A DNA stretch of 37,716 nucleotides from an uncultured Rivibacter sp. GTDB taxonomy: Bacteria > Pseudomonadota > Gammaproteobacteria > Burkholderiales > Burkholderiaceae. The notes under the pieces are model-generated. The model was not told the DNA's origin and did no database searches. It saw only the letters and a program-made list of their open reading frames with translations. Positions 32,700 to 37,716 of the stretch are shown one piece after another (position 1 is the stretch's first letter; every line of letters begins with the position of its first letter). The DNA is taken from positions 1 to 37,716 of the forward strand of contig CAMLLU010000056.1 in the NCBI GenBank assembly GCA_946480925.1, read 5' to 3'. The position numbers and the translations under genes were made by a program.

Positions 32700-33182
32700 T
32701 CACTCGTCAGGCGAGAAGTAGCTGGCCTGGACGATTCGAATCGCTTGACGGCGCTCATCGTCATAGTCGACAAAGAGGCGGATGTGGTCGCCAATGTCCC
32801 ATGCTTCGGTGTTGAACTCATCGTCGAGGAGCGCTGCCGGGCCAAGCAGTTGTTGTGCTTGTTTCTGTCCCATGTCGAAACGCAGCCCTTTGAACAGATT
32901 GCCTTGGAACGCCTGGTACTCATCGTCGCCAGGGCCGTAGAGGAATACAGCAGAGAGGACTGGCGCGTCGGTTGGCAGTTCCAACCGGTGCTGCTTGGCA
33001 AAGTAGTCCGCCTCTTCGAACAGCAAGCTCAGGCCGTGCGCCTCGAGATTCAAATACACATCCGATTCGCCGCGAGCAATCTTGGGTACTTTTGGCAGCC
33101 CTTGCTCCACGAAGAACGCCTGCACATCGGCATTAGACGAAGGCCGCCCGAGCCAGCTCATCAGTTTTTCCATCGGCACCAT
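32700..33182 (-). CDS. Candidate type VI immunity protein A
   Basis: The 160-residue acidic product follows the effector stop by 15 nt, with GGAAGAGG before ATG 33182. It has LMSWLGRPSSNADVQAFFVE, LEAHGLSLLFEEADYF, AVFLYGPGDDEYQAFQGNLF, KGLRFDMGQKQAQQLLGP and EAWDIGDHIRLFVDYDDERR. The same order of motifs occurs twice in the next gene. A small, acidic, cytosolic protein directly behind a polymorphic toxin is the usual place and form of the cognate immunity protein. I do not recognise the family. The start of gene B overlaps or closely follows its stop. Confidence 0.7.
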   Translation of the reverse strand: MVPMEKLMSWLGRPSSNADVQAFFVEQGLPKVPKIARGESDVYLNLEAHGLSLLFEEADYFAKQHRLELPTDAPVLSAVFLYGPGDDEYQAFQGNLFKGLRFDMGQKQAQQLLGPAALLDDEFNTEAWDIGDHIRLFVDYDDERRQAIRIVQASYFSPDE

Positions 33183-33197
33183 GAATGAGCCTCTTCC

Positions 33198-34328
33198 TTA
33201 TTTGACAGTCTTGAGAATCTTCTTCAATGCCTCGTCGTACGCGGCATTGTCCATTCGCAGCACACGCGCGGCGGCCTTTTGATAAGCCTTCTTGCAACCA
33301 CCATCTGCGTCGTATTCGTCGATCTTCTTCAGCATTGCCTCGACATCGCGTCGCGCCGAACCGGCCAGATTTTTGGCATCGGTGGCTGCGTCCGCAATCG
33401 ATTGGCCAAAGGTCGGGCTGACGTCAATGTGCGCTTGACGCGGAACAGCGATCGTTTCGCCCCAGTTATCAATAGCCTTCGCCTGCTTGGGGCTGAGTTT
33501 CTTCCCTTTTGGTAGCAGCGTCTTGGCACGCTCTTTCAGCGCGGCCTTCGACGGGATGTGGTCGCGGTCGAACTTGCCCTCACCCGTCTTCTGCTTTTGC
33601 TTGCCATAACGGCCGTACTCGCCGCACTTCATCTTCTTTTTGGACTTGACCTTGCCCCCCTTGCCGCCTTTACCGCCTGCCTCGGCCACCTCATCGCCGT
33701 GCTTCCCGGCCTGATCGGCCGTTTCCTCCGCGACCTCCTTACCGACCTTCGCACCCGTCTCGGCACCGGTCTGCGCGATGTCCACCCCGCGCTTCACGCC
33801 CTTGGCCGCCGTCGCTCCCCAGCCCGCGAACGGAATCGCCGCGGCCAGCGACAAGGTGGCGCCCACGTAGTCGCCGCGTGCCGCACTGATGCCAGCGTTG
33901 GCCAGGTCCGCGAACTCGCCGAAGCCCGGCACCAGCCCCGCAACGTCCAGCCCAATCTGCAGCCCGTCCAGAATCTGGCCGCCGACACCCTTCTCCGCTT
34001 CGGTCTCCGCCTTCACCGGCGGGTTGGCCTGCGACGCCGGCACGGCCGCCGATGGCGCCTCCCCCACAACCTTGCCGACCGTGTTGCCGTTGGCGTTGGT
34101 CCCTGGCTTGCGAGGCTTGAGCACAGGCAGGTTCAGCTCGGGGACCTGCTTGCGGAACGCCTCGTACTCGTCGTGCGTCAACTCCCACGATTCGGACGCT
34201 GATTCGGCACCCGGCTCGAAGCGGTATATCGAGACCGACGACGCATTGTTGTAACCCGTGAAGGTGACACCGTCCGCGTTCGTACGACTGAACGCCATGC
34301 TGATGTCGATGACAAGGGGGTCACCCAT
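33198..34328 (-). CDS. Type VI secretion effector with C-terminal nuclease-like toxin domain
   Basis: The 376-residue product is modular. Residues 1-75 (MGDPLVIDISMAFSRTNADG...) are a leader of unknown fold. Residues 115-185 are a hydrophobic pre-toxin region (LDGLQIGLDVAGLVPGFGEF, ADLANAGISAARGDYVGATL, AAAIPFAGWGATAAKG) typical of polymorphic toxins. Residues 219-232 are a Gly/Lys linker. Residues about 232-376 are the toxin: KCGEYGRYG, GKFDRDHIPSKAALKERAK (D256, H257) and ETIAVPRQAHIDVSPTFG (H300). The DH...H pattern resembles HNH/EndoVII-type nucleases, an inference. The gene lies 7 nt after the PAAR-like gene and before two immunity candidates. GC content falls from about 70-75% to about 55% at the linker, by hand count. 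Confidence 0.8.
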   Translation of the reverse strand: MGDPLVIDISMAFSRTNADGVTFTGYNNASSVSIYRFEPGAESASESWELTHDEYEAFRKQVPELNLPVLKPRKPGTNANGNTVGKVVGEAPSAAVPASQANPPVKAETEAEKGVGGQILDGLQIGLDVAGLVPGFGEFADLANAGISAARGDYVGATLSLAAAIPFAGWGATAAKGVKRGVDIAQTGAETGAKVGKEVAEETADQAGKHGDEVAEAGGKGGKGGKVKSKKKMKCGEYGRYGKQKQKTGEGKFDRDHIPSKAALKERAKTLLPKGKKLSPKQAKAIDNWGETIAVPRQAHIDVSPTFGQSIADAATDAKNLAGSARRDVEAMLKKIDEYDADGGCKKAYQKAAARVLRMDNAAYDEALKKILKTVK

Positions 34329-34335
34329 GCGCGCC

Positions 34336-34692
34336 TCAGCTGCCGTTCATGAAGAACAGGTCGTCGTGCCGCACCAGCAGCTTGCCTTCGGCACGCACGC
34401 TGCTGCTGTGGCTCCTGGGATAGCACTTGCCTTCGACCGTGCCGCTCTTGACGCCCGTGGCGCGGCCCGCCGCGTCGCCGATGGTCTTCGGCGTGAGGCT
34501 CATGTCGTAGACCACCATGGGGTAGCCGTTGGCGCGTACGCTGCTGGCCACGCCGGTGGTGCTTTGCAGCTGCGCCGTCACGGGGTAAGGCACCGGCGGC
34601 GTCGAACTGCCCATCGGCGTCTTGCAGACGTCGGGTGCGAGGCTCACCACCGTCCAGCCCGATTGCTTGCGTGCGGTGTAGTTGTCGGCCAT
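34336..34692 (-). CDS. DUF4150 PAAR-like protein
   Basis: The 118-residue product contains VVSLAPDVCKTPMGSSTPPV and PYPVTAQLQSTTGVASSVRA, followed by YDMSLTPKTIGDAAG, VKSGTVEGKCYPRSHSSSVR and LVRHDDLFFMN. The SxAPDVCKTPxGxxxPPVPYP opening is the DUF4150 (PAAR-like) signature. Such proteins cap the VgrG spike of the type VI secretion system and connect it to effectors. The stop and start overlaps with neighbours (1 nt with the DUF2169 gene, 7-nt gap to the effector) show one transcript. Confidence 0.92.
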   Translation of the reverse strand: MADNYTARKQSGWTVVSLAPDVCKTPMGSSTPPVPYPVTAQLQSTTGVASSVRANGYPMVVYDMSLTPKTIGDAAGRATGVKSGTVEGKCYPRSHSSSVRAEGKLLVRHDDLFFMNGS

Positions 34693-36032
34693 CAGGCTTC
34701 CTCTTGTTGTCGGGTTTTTATGAGTGGCGCTGCGGGGTCGGTTTCGAAGCGCGCTTCGAGTACACGGACCGGCGTGCCGGCAGGCACCCAGGTCCGGAAC
34801 GTCAGGCCGACTGTCAGCGCTTCGGCATCGACGTCGAGCGTGTCAACCGCCATCGGCAGCGGCAGCATCACGCCGCTGCGCAGGCGCATCAGCACGAAGG
34901 CGCGGTGGCCCGGCAGGTCCACGCGCAACTGGCCGGTCGGCGTGAGCCCGGGGTCGGTGAGGTTCCACAGTTCGAGGCGCACGTCGGTCGGCAGGTAGGG
35001 CGTCTGCTGGTCCTCGGGCGCCGCGCTCCAGTAGCCGTAGTCGAAGTCAAGCGGCAGGCCGGGATGGCGCTGCTCCAGCCATGCCTGGTCATAGGTGCCG
35101 GCGAGCCGCAAACGTGGCGCCCACGCGCGGCCCACCGGCCCGAAGCCCGCCGGTCGATGCCCGTATTGCCGCGCGAGTTCAGCCATGCGTCGCGCGTCGA
35201 GCTTTCCGTCAGGGTGCTCGGCCATGCAGGGCCGCGTCATGGCCTCGTCGCAGTATTCGACCTGCGGTGCCGGCCAGCTCTTCGGATCAGGCAGCTTGGC
35301 CTTCGTCAGCACGTTGGGCAGGCGTTGTTCGAACCAACCCTGTCCCAGCGGGTTGCTGAAGCACACCTCGTCGAGCAGCGCGGGCGCGTCGCCGCTGGTG
35401 GGGTCCGCGACGCGGCAGCGACCACCGAAGGCCAGTTCCCAGCGCAGCGGCACTTGCCCGACCGGCACGGGCTTCGTACGGTGCCATGCGCGCAACACGC
35501 CGCGGCGGAACTCGCTCGGGCCGCTGACCATGAGCCGCTTGTCGAGCCACACGTGCCGCGGGATGGGTTGGGCGACCTCGCGAGCCGCTTGCTGCTGCGC
35601 CTTGGCTTTGGCTCGCTCCCATCGCTTCAGCTGCTCGGTGGTGAGCGCCATGAAAGGATTCAGCGGCTGCGGCGGTTCGGGCTCCACCTGGGCCACCGGC
35701 AGCGCGTTGCTGACGCGAAGGCGCACCGGCCAACTGGCTGCAGGCTGGCCGCGGGGCGCATGCGCGGTGGCGTGCAGCAGCACGTCGCACTTCGGTTTGA
35801 ATGGTGCCAGGTCGCTTTCGCGACGCACACTGGATTCGCCGGGCTCGCCCAGGTGTTCATCCCCCAGGCACAACGGCATCGCTTCGTCGTCCATCACCTC
35901 GGCATGCCAGATGCCATCCACCTGGACGAGCCGGTAACCCACCTTCATCGCGACGACACGGTGTTCCCGGTCGTCGGGGTCAAGTGCGGCGTAGCACAGC
36001 GCCGAGAACGGCGTGAGGTTGCGGAATTGCAT
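34692..36032 (-). CDS. DUF2169 type VI secretion accessory protein
   Basis: The 446-residue product begins MQFRNLTPFSALCYAALDPD and continues with VVAMKVGYRLVQVDGIWHAE, CDVLLHATAHAPRG, FRRGVLRAWHRTKPVPVGQV and PLRWELAFGGRCRV. These match DUF2169 proteins, found between vgrG and DUF4150/effector genes and thought to act as adaptors or chaperones loading the effector onto the spike. The gene starts 11 nt after the vgrG stop and overlaps the PAAR-like gene by one base. No signal peptide. Confidence 0.92.
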   Translation of the reverse strand: MQFRNLTPFSALCYAALDPDDREHRVVAMKVGYRLVQVDGIWHAEVMDDEAMPLCLGDEHLGEPGESSVRRESDLAPFKPKCDVLLHATAHAPRGQPAASWPVRLRVSNALPVAQVEPEPPQPLNPFMALTTEQLKRWERAKAKAQQQAAREVAQPIPRHVWLDKRLMVSGPSEFRRGVLRAWHRTKPVPVGQVPLRWELAFGGRCRVADPTSGDAPALLDEVCFSNPLGQGWFEQRLPNVLTKAKLPDPKSWPAPQVEYCDEAMTRPCMAEHPDGKLDARRMAELARQYGHRPAGFGPVGRAWAPRLRLAGTYDQAWLEQRHPGLPLDFDYGYWSAAPEDQQTPYLPTDVRLELWNLTDPGLTPTGQLRVDLPGHRAFVLMRLRSGVMLPLPMAVDTLDVDAEALTVGLTFRTWVPAGTPVRVLEARFETDPAAPLIKTRQQEEA

Positions 36033-36043
36033 CGCCGCCCCCC

Positions 36044-37716
36044 TCAGTTGATGTCGACGTCCTTGCCGTTGATTTGCACCGGCCCACTGGCGGAGAAGTC
36101 GAAGGTCGAGCCGTTGATGAGCACGGTGCCATCGGACTTCATCACCAGGCTGGCCTTGCCCACCGTGATGCTCAGCTCGTCGCCCGCATCGATGCTGTAG
36201 GTCTTGCCGACCTTGGTGCTCTTGGACAGGCCCACCTGCTGCGACTGCGACAAGGCCACGGTGGTGTTCATCGCGCCGCCCACGGTGGTCTGGTAGCCCA
36301 GGCCGATGGTCAAGGCCTTGGCCAGCGCGATGGTTTCCAGCTTGGCTTGCTGCACCGTCTCGGACTTGTTGCCGCCAATGGTCACCGAGCGGTTGCCGCC
36401 GATGCTGATGGTTTCGTTCTGGCCGACGTCCTCCGTGCGGTTGTCACCTATCGAGATGGTCTCGTCGTGATCGACCCTTTCGGTGCGGTTGTTGTGCACC
36501 GTGATGTTCTCGTCGCGATCCACCGTCTCCGTACGGTCGCGCTTGATGTGGCTGGTCTCGTCACGGTCGATGGTCTTGCGGCGATCGTTGCCGACCCATT
36601 TGTCCTCGTCGTGCTCGACCTCGGTGAGCTGGTCCTTCTCTGCATGCAGCCACAGCTGCTCTTCACCCTTTCTGTCTTCGAAGCGGATGGCGTTGGCGTT
36701 TTCGTAGCCGCCGCCGGTGGTCGAGCGGCTCAGGATGCCGGTCTGCGTCTTGTTGGCCGGCAACTCCCACGGCGGCATGTTGTCGGCGTTGTAGACGCGA
36801 CCGGTGATGAGCGGTCGGTCGGGGTTGCCGTCGAGGAACTGCACCAGCACTTCCTGCCCGATGCGCGGTACGGCCATGAAGCCGAAGTTGCTGCCGGCCC
36901 AGGTACTGGCCACGCGCACCCACGCCGAGCTCTTCTCGTCGTACTGGCCCGCGCGGTCCCAGTGGAACTGCACACGCACGCGGCCGTATTCATCGGTGTG
37001 GATTTCTTCGCCCTTCGGGCCGACGACGATGGCGGTCTGCAGACCGTAGATCTTGGGCTCGGTGCTGTTGAACTGCCTGCCTGGGCGCCAAGGAATGGTC
37101 TTGCGGATGCAGCTGAACCGGTTGGCGTAGTGGGCGGTGATGCCGCTGCCTTGCAGGTAGTTGTTCTGCGCCTCGTGGCGGCATTCGAGCACGAGGAACT
37201 CACCAGGTTCGGTTTCCGCGCCGGCGGCATGCGCATCGAAATGGCCGCTCAGCTTGAAGCTGCGCCCGGGCTGGATGTAGCGGGCGTTGCCGGTGGCTTC
37301 AAAGTGCTTGCCGCCGGCTTCGATTTCTTCCATGCGCAGGCGCGCCAGCACGTCACCATGGGAAAGGTCCTTGTACCCGTAGGCCCCGGTGTATTCGTAG
37401 ACCTCCTTGCCGAGCACCTGCCCTTGCTGGTTGACGGTGGGCAGCTCCACGTGGGTGGGACGCGGTTGCTTGAAATCGAAGCTCGACAGGCTCACGGTAG
37501 TGGGCACGATGCGGCGCACCGGAGTCCACTCGCTCACGCCGTCTTCTTCCTGCGAGCCAGTCTCGGCCTGCCAAGGCACGGCCCCGTCGGTGCCGTCAAT
37601 GGGCTGCGCCCGTGTGGTGTCGTCGCTCAGTACCAGGATGTGGCCGTCGGCCCGATGCTCATAGTGGTAGTGCCAGCCGCGGGCTTCCCAGCGGCGGTGC
37701 AGGTAGTTGTAGTCGG
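36044..37716 (-). CDS. vgrG: VgrG type VI secretion spike protein, C-terminal part (runs off right edge)
   Basis: At least 556 residues are open from the window edge to the stop at 36044; the first visible are DYNYLHRRWEARGWHYHYEH. Later come LECRHEAQNNYLQGSG, YGLQTAIVVGPKGEEIHTDE, YGRVRVQFHWDR, SSAWVRVASTWAGSNFGFMA and VPRIGQEVLVQFLDGNPDRP, then NKTQTGILSRSTTGGGYENA. These are the conserved gp27/gp5 junction and OB-fold of VgrG. Repeats such as IDRDET, VDRDENI, VDHDETISIGDN and ETISIGGN form the gp5-like beta-helix needle. The end (KDVDIN) has no added effector domain, so the cargo is the separate toxin downstream. The GTG at 37579 is an internal codon, not the start. Confidence 0.95.
   Translation of the reverse strand, partial: DYNYLHRRWEARGWHYHYEHRADGHILVLSDDTTRAQPIDGTDGAVPWQAETGSQEEDGVSEWTPVRRIVPTTVSLSSFDFKQPRPTHVELPTVNQQGQVLGKEVYEYTGAYGYKDLSHGDVLARLRMEEIEAGGKHFEATGNARYIQPGRSFKLSGHFDAHAAGAETEPGEFLVLECRHEAQNNYLQGSGITAHYANRFSCIRKTIPWRPGRQFNSTEPKIYGLQTAIVVGPKGEEIHTDEYGRVRVQFHWDRAGQYDEKSSAWVRVASTWAGSNFGFMAVPRIGQEVLVQFLDGNPDRPLITGRVYNADNMPPWELPANKTQTGILSRSTTGGGYENANAIRFEDRKGEEQLWLHAEKDQLTEVEHDEDKWVGNDRRKTIDRDETSHIKRDRTETVDRDENITVHNNRTERVDHDETISIGDNRTEDVGQNETISIGGNRSVTIGGNKSETVQQAKLETIALAKALTIGLGYQTTVGGAMNTTVALSQSQQVGLSKSTKVGKTYSIDAGDELSITVGKASLVMKSDGTVLINGSTFDFSASGPVQINGKDVDIN

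Noticed and set aside
36330..36620. Short repeats near the vgrG 3' end
   Set aside because: They encode the normal gp5-like beta-helix repeats of VgrG (DRDET / DNRTE style) and are not a separate repeat element.
1..37716. CRISPR arrays, tRNA/rRNA genes, insertion sequences, prophage attachment sites
   Set aside because: Looked for direct repeats with spacers, cloverleaf-like sequences, transposase motifs and att-like duplications; none found that could be supported by eye.

Overview
The window is GC-rich (roughly two thirds or more G+C by eye). Its gene content points to a betaproteobacterium of the order Burkholderiales, of the Rubrivivax/Leptothrix/Rhizobacter/Piscinibacter kind. Pointers are an ECF42-type sigma factor beside a DGPF protein, DUF1161, DUF2277, DUF2169/DUF4150 type VI genes and a KorABC-like 2-oxoacid oxidoreductase. 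This placement is an inference from protein style, not from a marker gene. No rRNA, tRNA, CRISPR array or insertion sequence was recognised.

Layout. (1) 1-817: the N-terminal part of a VgrG spike protein on the minus strand, cut by the window edge. (2) 990-2288, minus strand: an amino-acid ABC transporter binding protein followed by a decayed D-amino-acid dehydrogenase. (3) 2638-5333, plus strand: an M48-like metalloprotease, a proline/glycine-rich lytic-transglycosylase-like protein and a coiled-coil membrane protein. (4) 5367-7386: a decayed phytanoyl-CoA-dioxygenase-like remnant, a DUF1161 protein, an AraC-type regulator and a VOC (glyoxalase-like) protein with an unusual exported-looking N-terminus. 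(5) 7544-12415, plus strand: a three-gene 2-oxoacid:ferredoxin/NAD(P) oxidoreductase operon (korC-korA-korB type) with a REP-like palindrome pair inside it. (6) 12431-16923, minus strand: a DUF2277/SBF-transporter cluster, small envelope proteins, and an ECF42 sigma factor with its DGPF/YCII partner. (7) 17188-19833: a secreted Ser/Thr-rich protein, an L,D-transpeptidase-like lipoprotein, a DUF4397 lipoprotein and a thioredoxin-like protein.

(8) 19921-31578: a myo-inositol catabolic regulon. An RpiR-type regulator, iolG and a second Gfo/Idh dehydrogenase read leftwards with 4-nt overlaps. A sugar ABC transporter (binding protein, permease, ATPase) and iolC(-DUF2090)-iolD-iolE-iolB read rightwards. 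The control region between them (22799-22975) carries two nested inverted repeats that look like regulator operators. Together the genes would import inositol, oxidise it (IolG), dehydrate it (IolE), open the ring (IolD), isomerise the product (IolB), phosphorylate it (IolC) and cleave it (DUF2090 domain). No iolA (methylmalonate-semialdehyde dehydrogenase) is in the window.

(9) 31714-37716, minus strand: a type VI secretion effector cassette in the order vgrG - DUF2169 accessory - DUF4150 PAAR-like - effector with C-terminal nuclease-like toxin - immunity candidate A - immunity candidate B. The base composition drops sharply exactly where the toxin domain begins. The two immunity candidates share one domain (one copy in A, two in B), so the toxin is followed by three related immunity-like domains. 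This toxin plus triple-immunity module is the most interesting and possibly undescribed element in the window.
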